From Hexactinellida sp. DTS-2022 (taxonomy: Eukaryota > Porifera > Hexactinellida), in assembly GCA_028753945.1 (NCBI GenBank), contig JAPNXP010000012.1, forward strand, positions 2,728,001 through 2,792,000: a stretch of DNA of 64,000 bases, written 5' to 3'. Below the pieces are notes generated by a model, which was not told where the DNA came from, searched no databases, and worked only from the letters and a program-made list of their open reading frames with translations. Made by a program: the position numbers and the translations under genes. Below, one piece after another: positions 54,740 to 64,000 of this stretch (position 1 is its first letter; each line of letters begins with the position of its first letter).

Positions 54740-55489
54740 ATGTCGAATAAAACTCGTTCAAAGAACTTTTCATCTGATGAGATTTCGATGCTAGTAGACT
54801 TAGTTAATGATAACAAGTCCCAACTCTTTGGTTCATTAAGTTCATCTTTGACCTATGAAGAGAAAAATAATGTCTGGAAAGAAATAGCTGAAGCTCTATC
54901 ACAGGTGCATGGAAGTTTGAGGAGTAAAGAAGATGTCGCCAAGAAGTGGTCAAATGTTTTGGCAAAGCACAAGCCACTTATAAGTGACAAAATTGCTTCA
55001 GCTCGCAAAACTGGTGGGGGCTCTCCTGAAGCCGAACTTACAGAACTCGAAGCCAAGCTGAAGAGTATTAAAGGAAAGGAACTATTTGTTGGAGTTCTAG
55101 GAGGAATCGACCTATGTGCCTCGCCAATCAGTCCGCTGGCGCTGAGTGATTCAGATATGTCAATTTCTGAAGAGATGAAGCCACCTAGGAAGCGGAAACT
55201 TTCTTACGATAGGAGTGATTCAATTGACCAAACAATGAAGAAGTGTCTTTTAGAAAATGAAAGGGTGAAAATAGCTCTATTAAGAAGCATCGACCAAAAG
55301 ATGGATTGTATGGTAGATCTCTTGGGACAGATAGCTAGTGCACAAAATAAATTGCTAGCCAATGCAACACCTCAAATGCACCAGCATTTTGGATCAAATC
55401 CTACTACGTTCCTCCCACCACTTCCTCCTCAAGTCTACCCTTCTAATTATTTGGCACAACATTTTCCCTGCAGCAGCAATGATATATAA
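54740..55489 (+). CDS. Harbinger Myb/SANT-like DNA-binding protein (NAIF1-like)
   Basis: A 249-residue open frame. Residues about 6-80 form a trihelix Myb/SANT-like domain (FSSDEISMLVDLVNDNKSQL, WKEIAEALSQVHGS, KKWSNVLAKHK) with the spaced Trp residues of the family. A basic patch PPRKRKL at about 148-154 is a likely nuclear signal. Residues about 165-215 look helical and could mediate dimer or transposase contact, and the tail is Pro-rich. In Harbinger systems such a protein brings the transposase to the ends and into the nucleus; here that is inferred from family and neighbourhood. It converges on the transposase gene, 104 bp separating the stops. The frame has no breaks. Confidence 0.9.
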   Translation: MSNKTRSKNFSSDEISMLVDLVNDNKSQLFGSLSSSLTYEEKNNVWKEIAEALSQVHGSLRSKEDVAKKWSNVLAKHKPLISDKIASARKTGGGSPEAELTELEAKLKSIKGKELFVGVLGGIDLCASPISPLALSDSDMSISEEMKPPRKRKLSYDRSDSIDQTMKKCLLENERVKIALLRSIDQKMDCMVDLLGQIASAQNKLLANATPQMHQHFGSNPTTFLPPLPPQVYPSNYLAQHFPCSSNDI

Positions 55490-55593
55490 CACGTAGCTAA
55501 TTCATTTAAACTATTATGTATGCTAGTTAATTAACATTAAATAGAATAATAGACAGTTCTAAAATGTATGAACTAATATACTTGGAAATAGTC

Positions 55594-56682
55594 TTAATCA
55601 AAGTAATCTGCAACCACAGACTGTCGCACTATGTTTCCGGAAAGCGTTGTTTCATCTGAAGGAACACTAATACCATCTTCTTGCATAATAACATCTACTT
55701 CCCCTTGTAAGCCATGATCAATGCATATATTATGCAATACCATAGTTGCTACTGCTAATCTACATACACGTTCTGGAGAATAACACAGTGTTCCTCCTGT
55801 TTTGTCCATTGATCTCCATCTACTCTTCCATAATCCAAAAGCGCACTCAATAGTTTTTCGTGTATTCAAAAAGGATCGATTGTATCGTTTCTGGCCCGGA
55901 GTTACTGGAGAAAGTATCGGCGTGAGAAGATTCGGTCTAAGAGGATATCCGCTATCTCCTAGAAACCAACCATCTACCGTTGGTATTTCTCCATGTAAAA
56001 TTTTTCTATTGATCCCAGACTGCTTCCAAATGAATGCATCGTGAGTACTTCCTGGCCACTTGGCGACTACGTCAATGAATTTCAATTTACTATCACATAT
56101 TGCCTGAATATTGATAGAGTGAAAGTTCTTCCTATTTACAAAAATATCTTCATTCTCTTGAGGTGCCAATATGGGTACATGCGTACCATCGATACAACCT
56201 AAAACTTTGGGGAAGCAATATCTTTCAGAAAACACTTGTTGATTAATCAATTGCTCAGATTCGCTTGGGAATACTATGAATTCTTTAGCATAAGAGCATA
56301 ATGCATCCGAAACTGTGTGAATACATCTGGAAACTGATGGTTGAGAAATTCCATGTGATGAAGCAACCACAGTTTGGAAAGAACCAGTGGCCAAAAACTG
56401 TAACGAGACAGCTAATTGAGTGGCGGCAGGAATAGCATGGGATCGAACTGTTGACCGATGCAGGAACGTAAAAACTTTCTCTTCGAGTTGAATGAAAATA
56501 TCCCTTGTAACTCTGTATCGTGAAATAAAGTCGATTTTATCATACATATCTAAAGGATTTAACCTATCTCGAAATACTCTCTGGCGTGATAAACTCCGAG
56601 AAGAATCGAGATCAAGTAGAAAAAGAGCAGCTGCCATTTTAAGATAATATATAGATGAAGTAAAAATGTTTGTAGATAGCAA
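55594..56682 (-). CDS. Harbinger DDE transposase (HARBI1 type)
   Basis: A 362-residue open frame. An N-terminal helix-turn-helix-like region (about residues 70-135, with LAVSLQFLATGSFQTVVASS and SQPSVSRCIH) is followed by the DDE_Tnp_4 nuclease: GCIDGTHVPI (first Asp at about residue 166), GDSGYPL (second Asp at about 243), and RKTIECAFGLWKSRW (Glu at about 280). AVATMVLHNIC is the usual C-terminal block. Length matches the family. The frame is unbroken and all three catalytic residues are present. The protein should cut and join the 54232 and 57015 ends with the partner encoded on the other strand. Confidence 0.93.
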   Translation of the reverse strand: MLSTNIFTSSIYYLKMAAALFLLDLDSSRSLSRQRVFRDRLNPLDMYDKIDFISRYRVTRDIFIQLEEKVFTFLHRSTVRSHAIPAATQLAVSLQFLATGSFQTVVASSHGISQPSVSRCIHTVSDALCSYAKEFIVFPSESEQLINQQVFSERYCFPKVLGCIDGTHVPILAPQENEDIFVNRKNFHSINIQAICDSKLKFIDVVAKWPGSTHDAFIWKQSGINRKILHGEIPTVDGWFLGDSGYPLRPNLLTPILSPVTPGQKRYNRSFLNTRKTIECAFGLWKSRWRSMDKTGGTLCYSPERVCRLAVATMVLHNICIDHGLQGEVDVIMQEDGISVPSDETTLSGNIVRQSVVADYFD

Positions 56683-57189
56683 AGGAAAATTGTATTTATA
56701 CGTATAACTTATCGTGGTGTATCACTAATAGTGGTTGTATCACTCTGAGTTTTGTTTTGAGAAGTTAAGAAAAATTCGCAAAAAGTATGGCATTAGTTTG
56801 TTTAGACTAAGTTTAAGTTTAAGTTTAACCAAAACTAAGTCAATACTTAGTTTAGACTAAGTTTAAGTTTAAGTTTAAGCAAAAACTAAGTTTTTGGATA
56901 AGTTTTGAGAAGTTAAATAAACTTAGCATAAACTAAGTCGAGACTTAGTTTAGACTTAGTTTAAACTAAGTTTAAGTTTAAGTTTAAGTTTAAGAAATGT
57001 TAGTGAATAAGGCCCCAGGTATTTCCGGGCAGCTGTGGGTAAAATCTTTGAAGTCTCTGGACCTCCATTACTTTTCTGGGGACCTGGGCCGTGGGCGGGT
57101 TACGACGCCTGTGACTGTAATAATCAGTATAAGGATTATGGCGAGGTTAGCATCTATAATTATTATACGAGGTTAGCATCTTTAAATAT

Positions 57190-57942
57190 AGTCTTTAAAT
57201 TTATCATGAATAGAACGATACAATCTGATTAATTTTACGTTTGAATATCTACAATTAGGAAACGCTTATTTTTCAAGTTCTATCTATCAAATTTCTTCTC
57301 GCGTATCTCGTATTCATCCAATGTATCCAATAACACAACAAAACGAAATAGTAGATTATTGGATTATATTATTTACAAAGTAGTTTTTTAGTAGATATAC
57401 GTAGATTTAGCAGATTTAAATATCTTCAAAAGTTCATGTCATTTATGGACATTTTTCTAGAGATTTCGAGGAATTTCATGACGATTAGGCCATCAAATTT
57501 GTAAATGTGTTGTAAAGCTTATTTCACCCTAGGTTGCATTGATTGAAATATAAACAAAACGAGAAAAAATGCAGCATCATATATGGTATAACAACTTTCT
57601 GGAGGATGTTAGCCACCCGGAATATTTTTATGAATTTCTTCCAAATTCGAACTAAAACATAATATTAGACAGTGTAATAATAAGGGGGCTATAGAATCTT
57701 AACTAACATACAAGTGTATGAGTAGAACAAAACTTGGAACTCGTATATTATCTATTACGGTATATAGACTAATTTTTGGAAAAAAATCCAGTTATTTACT
57801 TATACATATCATAAAATCCTAATATAGGACAAATTTCCAAGAAAGCGGGAGTTTGAAAAGTTTGGCGGGAGGTCGGGAGGCTGGGAGAAAAAAGGCTAAA
57901 AAGCGGGAGAGTCCCGCCAAAACGGGAGGGTTGGCAAACCTG
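57190..57942. mobile_element. element A, second copy (left-truncated), without insertions
   Basis: It follows element A in order: AGAACGATACAAT, GGAAACGCTTATTTT, AACACAACAAAACGAAATA, AATTTCATGACGATTAGGCC, and the right end with CGGGAGTTTGAAAAG and GGGTTGGCAAACCTG. At 57481-57489 ACGATTAGG is single and uninterrupted, the empty site of MULE-A. The region near 57340 corresponds to the site of repeat R. The left inverted end is missing; 57019-57189 is unassigned, ending in a GC-rich piece. Confidence 0.78.
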
Positions 57943-57972
57943 TATTGTACGAGGGAAATTATTCAGCTAGGC

Positions 57973-58207
57973 CAGGGGTGCCCAATATACGACCCTCGTA
58001 ATATTTAATCGGTTAATATTTTTGATCATTTTATGTAGTTTGTCATGATTTTAGATGTGTTTCTTAACGTTTTCTGTTCCATTTCCGCTTGGATACCCCA
58101 ACCCATCTCTCCCTAAATATAACTGAAATTTAGCAATTGGCATTTATGGGGGAAAATATTTGAGGAAACCAATGTGGCCCGCAATTAAAATCGAGTTGGC
58201 ACCCCTG
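57973..58207. mobile_element. hAT-type MITE (CAGGGGTGCCCAA), 235 bp
   Basis: CAGGGGTGCCCAATA and the inverse (…GAGTTGGCACCCCTG) with a subterminal GTGGCCCGCAATTAAAA, as in Charlie-like hAT elements. The flanking eight bases do not match, so it is old or one flank was altered. Confidence 0.6.
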
Positions 58208-58388
58208 GTGCAGAATGGTCTGTCCTTTCTATGGTAAATCACTCAGTGTTTTCTCCATGTGCGGTTTATATTGATCTTTCATAAAATCCATCCAGAAAAC
58301 TCCATCGCTTTGATCCATTTCAGTTTCGTCTCCACTATAAATTGAACCTAGATATCAGGCTCCTTATTTATCTCAGGTAGCCCATCAT

Positions 58389-58660
58389 CAGGGTTGCCAA
58401 CTATAACGCTTTAGGCGTGAATATCATGCTTTTTTTAAATCTCACGATCTCACGCTTACATTCAAAACCTCACGTTAGAAAGGACTCCCGCGCCTGAGAA
58501 AGTAGCATAAAATTAAGGGGTGGACGCTAAACAAAACCCTCAATATACTGCTTTTTAGGTGAAAAATTGTTTTCCACGCTTTTTTAGTCAAAATCTCACA
58601 TTTTCTTTCAAAAAAGGACAAAATATCACGCTTTGTGCTCACAAAAAGTTGGCAACCCTG
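58389..58660. mobile_element. hAT-type MITE (CAGGGTTGCCAAC), 272 bp
   Basis: CAGGGTTGCCAACT and AAGTTGGCAACCCTG with the exact 8-bp TSD CCCATCAT (58381-58388, 58661-58668). Internal TCACG repeats near both ends. Its tip is the same as the right tip of element A, although the interior differs. Confidence 0.85.
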
Positions 58661-58684
58661 CCCATCATCATCATCATCTACATG

Positions 58685-58865
58685 CAGTGGCGGCGCTCGG
58701 GGGGGCCAGGGGGGTGGCTCAAACCCCCCCTTTGAATTTTATGTGCCCCCCTCTGAAGGGGGCACATAAAAAACATAGATCAATGTTTGGCGGAGATTTA
58801 ATTAAATTTGTGTCATTCCTAATATTTTTAGCTCCCCCAGAGCTGGAATCCTGGCGCCGCCACTG
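58685..58865. mobile_element. hAT-type MITE (CAGTGGCGGCGC), 181 bp
   Basis: CAGTGGCGGCGCTCGG and inverse (…CTGGCGCCGCCACTG) with the exact 8-bp TSD TCTACATG (58677-58684, 58866-58873). It lies 24 bp from the previous MITE. An inner palindrome pairs GTGCCCCCCTC with GAGGGGGGCAC-like sequence near 58742-58768. Confidence 0.88.
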
Positions 58866-58901
58866 TCTACATGAGGTTCGGACTATGAATTAGTTAACCA
58901 G

Positions 58902-59585
58902 GGGCCTTATTCACTAAACTTCTTAAACTTAATTTGTGCTTAAACTAAGCATAAACTTACTTTGTGCTTAGTTCAAACTGAGTTTAAGCACAAACTAAGT
59001 CTAAAACTAAGTCTGTATTCACAAAGCAAAACTAAGCTCAAACTAAGTCTAAACTTAGTTTGAACTTAGTTTGTGCTTAGTTTTGAGATAAAACTTAGTT
59101 CTTGCTTAGTTTTCTGTTGAAAAGTAACAAAAAGTTAAGTCTACTTCTTACCAGACTTAACTTAATATTTCACATAATATACTTGCATTTACAATTATTT
59201 AATGTATTTACGAATTATTTATCGTAACTTATCGTGGTTGTGTCACTAATAGTGGTTGTATCACTCTGAGTTTAGTTTTGAGAAGTTGAGAAAACTTCGC
59301 AAAAAGTAGTAATTACTTAGTTTAGACTAAGTTTAAGTTTAAGTTTAACCAAAACTAAGTCAACACTTAGTTTAGACTAAGTTTAAGTTTAAGTTTAAGC
59401 AAAACTAAGTCAATACTTAGTTTAGACTAAGTTTAAGTTTAAGTTTAAGCAAAAACTAAGTTTTTGGATAAGTTTTGAGTAGTTAAATAAACTTAGCATA
59501 AACTAAGTCAAGACTTAGTTTAGACTTAGTTTGAACTAAGTTTAAGTTTAAGTTTAAGTTTAAGAAATTTTAGTGAATAAGGCCC
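58902..59585. mobile_element. Harbinger deletion derivative, 684 bp
   Basis: Same ends and the same 3-bp TSD CAG (58899-58901, 59586-59588) as 54232-57015, and matching subterminal motif arrays on both sides. Near 59219-59310 it shares ATCGTAACTTATCGTGG and CACTAATAGTGGTTGTATC with the right part of the complete element (about 56704-56775). Both genes are gone. It could be moved by the neighbouring transposase. Confidence 0.88.
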
Positions 59586-59622
59586 CAGGCGTCCAATGAA
59601 GGACATTTTCGTTTCATTGCTA

Positions 59623-59750
59623 CACTAACGGCCAAAATTATTGAACAACATAATTTGTATTCATACATCCAAGCTTCTAGTAGCATAATAACATTTGTAG
59701 AAGCTTCAAAATGTATGTTGACATAAAATGATATGTTATTAAGTCCTAGC
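59623..59750. mobile_element. truncated Tc1-like end, second copy of 245-808
   Basis: CACTAACGGCCAAAATTATTG then TTCATACATC and TAGCATAATAACATTTGTAG follow the order of 245-335. No right end is present. Confidence 0.55.
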
Positions 59751-60777
59751 AATCTATATACTCAGGCAATGGCACTCTAGTGAATTACTGGACCATGGAT
59801 GGCAATTACCATGGGTTTTCCAAGTTTCTACTAATTGTTATATAGCCTTTCAGGATTATTTTAATGTGCAACAAATGCTATTCTTTGAAATCAAAGACTA
59901 CCCAGCCCCAATTCTCATAATATTTGAAAATTAATTAGGAATAAATACTTTATTTTTAATGAATTAATATGTAACACAAACTATACAGCATTATATAAAC
60001 AAATACGTAATAAAGAAATGATACATAAGTAGCATATCATCCTTTAACTGTTCTACTTACTGTAGACGAATCGCTCTCTTACGTTCGTAGACACACTCAA
60101 TACGTAGCAGAATAACCTATAACAGAACAAGCAAGAAAAATTAGTTGTAATTTTTGTGTATCTTTATTTAATACCATGACATTTTATATTTGCGAAACCT
60201 CTTCGATTAGATAATGCTTGACCAAGTTAAACACAATTTCTTTAATATATCCCAATGGCAAACACCACACGAACACCAATCTTTCCAGACATCAATCTTT
60301 CTCTCTGCAGTAGAGTTCATAGAAATACACATCACAGGCTACGGGATGGTCCAGAATAGAATTCCTTGCTTAAATAATCCGTTATTTACGGATTTTGGAA
60401 TGGATTTGACAATTTTTCCAAATCTGTTCCAAAATCCGTATACACGTATTGCAATTTTGACGGATTTGGAATCCATCAATTCCGTCCATCCGTAATCCTT
60501 CCGACCCTCTGTACATATTATAAGTATAGCATAAAATTTCAGTATGTAGAGGATGCTAAACGCGATATTATGGCGAATTTATTGTTAACAATGGAAATCG
60601 AGTGTATGTGTCCATTTGTATTTCAATATCATAATTTTATCCTAGAAATGTAATTTTTCAAAATCACATTTCTAGGATCTTCCCTGAGGCTATTTAGTTA
60701 CGTCATTTTTTATGAAATGACCAAATATGGAGATTTTTTACAATATTATGTACTTTTATAAAATTTCATTGTATACC
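59751..60777. other. no gene; short hairpin at 60639-60678
   Basis: Mostly unassigned AT-rich DNA. ATCCTAGAAATGT at 60639 pairs with ACATTTCTAGGAT ending at 60678. Near 60370-60500 variants of GGATTTTGGAAT and ATCCGT recur. The 93-residue frame at 60214-60495 resembles nothing. Confidence 0.4.
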
Positions 60778-61157
60778 TTATTATAGGAAATTAAAGCGCC
60801 ATTAAATTAACGCGAATTTCTCCAAATCGCGTTAATTTCCTTCGCTTTAATTTCATGGAGCGTTAATTTTCATGACCTTAATTTCCTGCTATTTAGCATA
60901 ATTATGCAATGGATGGACAAACTTCCGAGCTACATATTTTCAGATGTGCAACTAGTTTGAAAGGATATACCATGTCTACCAAGTAGATTGGAAGCCTAGT
61001 TGGGCACAATAATAGTATTCAATCAGGAGATTAATAATCCTGAAATTTTTTTATAAAATTTATTCGCATTAATTTCAAGTATTTGAAAATCTTCAGCTCC
61101 AATTCGCGTTAATTTCATGGAGCGTTAATTACATGGCGCGTTAATTTCCTATAATAA
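60778..61157. mobile_element. repeat R, uninterrupted copy
   Basis: TTATTATAGGAAATTAA and its inverse at 61157. CGCGTTAATTTC motifs at both ends. The middle (60900-61020, minus) matches 4740-4836 and 10159-10200. The single GATGGAC at 60912-60918 is the complement of the P0 target GTCCATC. The flanks TGTATACC and TGTATATA match at six of eight. Confidence 0.7.
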
Positions 61158-61206
61158 TGTATATAGCATTCAAGTATCAGAACCGGATTATTATTTATTT
61201 TAAGCA

Positions 61207-61275
61207 GTGGTGGACGTTTGGTTAGCGAAATGGATAAGTGAGGACGCAGCTTGGGTTCGAACTCCAGTCCTAACT
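61207..61275 (+). ncRNA. tRNA-like segment, probably a SINE head
   Basis: GGTTCGAACTCC (61254-61265) is close to the RNA polymerase III B box, and TGGGTTCGAACTCCA forms a T-arm. TTGGTTAGCGAAATGG about 37 bp upstream resembles an A box. GGAC near 61211 can pair with GTCC near 61267. The acceptor stem and anticodon arm are poor, so it is not a functional tRNA. A tRNA-derived SINE or a pseudogene is more likely. Confidence 0.35.
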
Positions 61276-61315
61276 ATTCTTTTCCCCATTTTACTGTGCC
61301 GACTATACTATAGTA

Positions 61316-61664
61316 CTAAGTTGTTTAATACGCGTTTTGCGTATAATACGTATAACACGTGTTATACGTAATACGCTATCCACTAGTACGTATTATACGT
61401 TAAATCAGGGATGTTTTCGAAGTAAATTCAATATAATATTTGTAATTGTTGTTGTAAATACAACATCTAGCAAATAATCATATTTGTACTATACAAACTA
61501 AACTACGAGTCGATTAACAATAAAAGAACAACGATTAAACCAAAAGTTGTTCAAAGCAAATTCCATGAGCTCGATATTATTTGTAAGGTATACGTATAAT
61601 ACGTATTACATTATACGTATTATACGTAATACGTAACTAATAAAAGACGTATTAAACAACTTAG
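61316..61664. mobile_element. 349-bp element with CTAAGTTGTTTAATACG ends
   Basis: CTAAGTTGTTTAATACG and its inverse (…GTATTAAACAACTTAG) with the exact 8-bp TSD CTATAGTA (61308-61315, 61665-61672). The subterminal parts are TACGTATTATACG repeats. Superfamily unassigned; eight bases would fit hAT or P. Confidence 0.75.
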
Positions 61665-62498
61665 CTATAGTATATTATAGTGGTCCAGTATTGAAATCAC
61701 TGCCTTTAATATTATTATTTTTACTGTGCCGACTATACTATAGTATAGTGGCCCAGTATTGGAATCACTGCCTTAATTATTTTTATTTTTATTTTTTCTC
61801 CGTAGACGGTGCCCTGGCCAGAGCTTTATAGTTGATGGGCTGAAACTTGGCATGTAGGTGCGATGGGACCGTCTAATTTGCACCTGGGTTACAATTTTTG
61901 ATTAACAAATTTTGGACACATCTTTAACACCTTTCAAAATTTGTCTGGTCCATAACTCAAAATATGTTTTACTAAAACCCAAATTTTATTTCATATTTGG
62001 ATTCATCTTAAAATTCTGCGTTTGTTGGAGAAGATTTTTAAAATGGGTTTAATTTTTGCCATAAATGGGGGTTGAAATTTCTTTGTTTTACTCACACTTC
62101 AATTTCAGTAAAAGTGTTAAATCTAATTCTATTGTTTCAACTTGTAATAATTATATTCATTTAACTTGTTAAATCCTACTCTAGTGATTCAACTTGCGAT
62201 AATTATATTGATTTAACTTATAAATTCCAGCTTGCTCTATTTAATTATAGTATTACTATACAATGGATTAAAGAAAATAATATAATATAAGGAATTTGTT
62301 GACTCAACTCAACCAATCGTGGATAACATTGCTAAAATAAATAACTAATAATATAATTTATTATCAATACATAATGATGAATGGCATTAAACTCAAGTTG
62401 GTTTATGATAGAAACAATTAATCTACCGTTCCTTGTTGACTCGAAACAATTAACAAATGGTTCTTGACACCTTGAGGCGTTGATGACTGGGCGAAAAA
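61665..62498. other. no gene; palindromic ACTATACTATAGTATAGT motif at about 61730-61750
   Basis: GTGCCGACTATACTATAG and GTGGCCCAGTATTGG occur here, around 61291-61320 with 61665-61690, and in inverse form at about 50107-50150. The rest is unassigned AT-rich DNA. Confidence 0.4.
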
Positions 62499-62615
62499 AT
62501 CCAAAATTGCAGCCTGTGCCGACAGCATCTTCCTTTGGAGGCACTATCAATAAACAACAAACAAAATATAGTGCCACCAAAGGAACATGCGCCGGCACAG
62601 GCTGCAATTTTGGAT
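62499..62615. repeat. long hairpin, about 50-bp arms
   Basis: The left arm AATCCAAAATTGCAGCC…GGCACTAT pairs with the right arm ATAGTGCC…GGCTGCAATTTTGGATT with about four mismatches and a 20-nt A-rich loop. No target duplication is evident. The two minus-strand frames across it are artefacts of the palindrome. It could be a foldback insertion or a hairpin-RNA precursor. Confidence 0.7.
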
Positions 62616-64000
62616 TCTTTTTTTAATTTAAGCTGTTGCAGTCCAAGTGCATGGAGTGAGTATATACAACACACTACTCGCTTATCCTAGTAAGCTGATA
62701 TTTTCTATATTATAAGGAGTATATATGTAAGCTATTTTAAGACTACTACTGCTCTAATATAAGGCTTCTAACCACTGATTTTCTTTGAAATTCTACATTT
62801 AAGGTCCTATAGAGAATAATATAGTACTAAAAGCTTAGTCTTGAAAAATTGAAAAAGGGCACAGTTCTAATTTTTGGTCTAATCCATTCTACCATGTCCC
62901 CTTGAGTTACTCTAGGAAGGTGTTAATATCAAAAAGTCAAATTTTTCGTCGGAATTGCTCAATTTTAGACAAAACGGACGGTTTTCCCACATTTGAGCCA
63001 CTTCTTTGCACCCAAAGGGCCCCAGTTTGTATATTAAGGACGAATTCGGACAATCGGAACTGTGACAGGTCTTAGTTTACTTATCATAGTGCTATATTCC
63101 AAATCTCAGCGATATAACTTCAGAAAGTTCCCCAGAACTAAGCTTTAAAAATTGTGGCATGCTATAATTAGATAAGGTGGTTTTCAGGTGGCAGAGAGGA
63201 TTTTCGACACGTCTACAGCGAAGAATATTTATTCAGGAAGGAATTAAAATCGGCCATCTTGCTGGAATTCAATCACTGATAGTGTCTGAAAGTTAGAACT
63301 AAGCTCCAGTTCACTTTTGAATTTGGATTATCTCTATTTTGATGGTCACATGACACTCCATATATGGGCATTCGAGATTATTAGCAAGGTAACCATTTGG
63401 TTTTGAGTGATTTTTTACTTTGCAATGATTTAGAAATCATATATCAATGTGATTAGTAATTTAGAGCTAAGCTCTAGAGTTTCTAGTTTAGAAGTTTCAA
63501 ATTTGCATGTGTCATCAAAATTGGTCACATTCACACCACCATGTAGGGCAATTTCGAAGACGGTGCGTCCTAGGCTCACAAAATGTATTATTTACATATG
63601 GGAAACCATGTATGCTGATCATTTTTCACTCGTGCAATTTTATTTTATCTCTTTTCCTCTCTGAGTTACAAATTTGTCAAGAATCCGTACCCTAATGATC
63701 GCCGAAGGGCTATAACTTTTGCAATATTCACTTATTGCATAGATTTTTTGTTGAGTTTTGCAAAAATTTCCGAAGACTATCATATGTCTGAATATTGAAA
63801 CAATGTTATCACAATTACTAGTTAATTTACCGTAGTGAAGACCTTTGAATTTATAAAACCGAGTATGAATTTATAAGGCCGCTCCACTAAAACGTTTAAA
63901 AATCTGGAAATAATTGTCGAATCGATGAAAACCCAAGTCCTATTGAAAGATAACATCCTTCCGCAGTGTGTGTAAAAATATTGAAACTATTTGTAAGTTT
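62616..64000. other. no feature recognised
   Basis: Moderately AT-rich sequence without recognisable frames, repeats or element ends. Confidence 0.35.

Larger units (their letters stand above)
54232..57015. mobile_element. PIF/Harbinger element, apparently complete (2,784 bp)
   Basis: The ends GGGCCTTATTCACTAA and its inverse (…TTAGTGAATAAGGCCC) have the 3-bp TSD CAG (54229-54231, 57016-57018). Both subterminal regions are dense in AAACTAAGT / ACTTAGTTT and AAGTTTAAGTTTAAG motifs, the expected place for transposase or Myb-protein binding. Two convergent open genes fill the interior: a Myb/SANT-like protein (54740-55489, plus) and a DDE transposase (55594-56682, minus). Nothing in the sequence shows it is inactive. 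Confidence 0.93.

Noticed and set aside
60214-60495. 93-residue plus-strand frame
   Set aside because: No similarity to a known family and low-complexity repeats of ATCCGT; treated as non-coding.
62332-62674. Two minus-strand Cys-rich frames
   Set aside because: They cross the long hairpin; the Cys repeats come from its two arms.

Overview
This 64 kb window comes from an AT-rich animal genome, probably an invertebrate. The evidence is a PA14-containing beta-1,4-N-acetylgalactosaminyltransferase gene, THAP/P-element-like transposons, FLYWCH/Mutator-like elements, a PIF/Harbinger pair with a Myb-like partner, TTF-type hAT elements and Helentron-type (HINE) repeats. Nothing looks bacterial or viral, and the species cannot be named from the sequence. 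I see one likely host gene, at 18896-21166 on the minus strand. Nearly everything else is transposable elements inserted into one another.

Layout. 1-4351: small Tc1-type, TA-flanked and Tigger-type elements and a broken Mutator-like (MULE) coding fragment. 4352-15123: a five-deep nest, in which hAT-like element A holds repeat R, R holds P-like element P0, P0 holds P-like element P1, and P1 holds two HINEs and a hAT MITE. A is also cut by MULE-A (10420-14711), which has 699-bp inverted repeats and a protein I do not recognise. 15124-18895: palindromic P-type and hAT-type MITEs. 18896-21166: the glycosyltransferase gene. 21323-25372: hAT-like element B carrying P2. 26228-32314: P3, holding MULE-B, whose transposase has a C-terminal RING finger. 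32350-48331: P4, a 16 kb P-like element cut by the 10.5 kb hAT-C (36146-46609), which itself holds the nearly intact P5 and MULE-C. 48530-50265: MULE-D, richer in GC. 50266-53960: MITEs, a Helentron end and a P fragment (P6). 54232-57015: an apparently intact PIF/Harbinger element with both genes. 57190-64000: a second copy of A, three hAT-type MITEs, a deleted Harbinger derivative, a second copy of R, a tRNA-like SINE-type head and a long hairpin.

Boundaries were set by reading terminal inverted repeats and target-site duplications (TSDs). In three cases an uninterrupted paralogue in the same window shows the empty site: 57481-57489 for MULE-A, 60912-60918 for P0 and 5325-5331 for the P-type MITE at 33184-34083. 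The P-like elements all start CATRGCC or a close variant and have 7-bp TSDs. hAT-type elements have 8-bp TSDs, MULEs 8-9 bp, and Harbinger elements the 3-bp TSD CAG.

Functionally, the Harbinger pair at 54740-56682 is the best candidate for a currently mobile system: both reading frames are open and the catalytic residues and ends are present. A 684-bp deletion derivative lies 1.9 kb away. The P-like transposases carry frameshifts, deletions or insertions; P5 needs only two single-base differences to explain its breaks. No rRNA gene, CRISPR array or convincing functional tRNA was seen.
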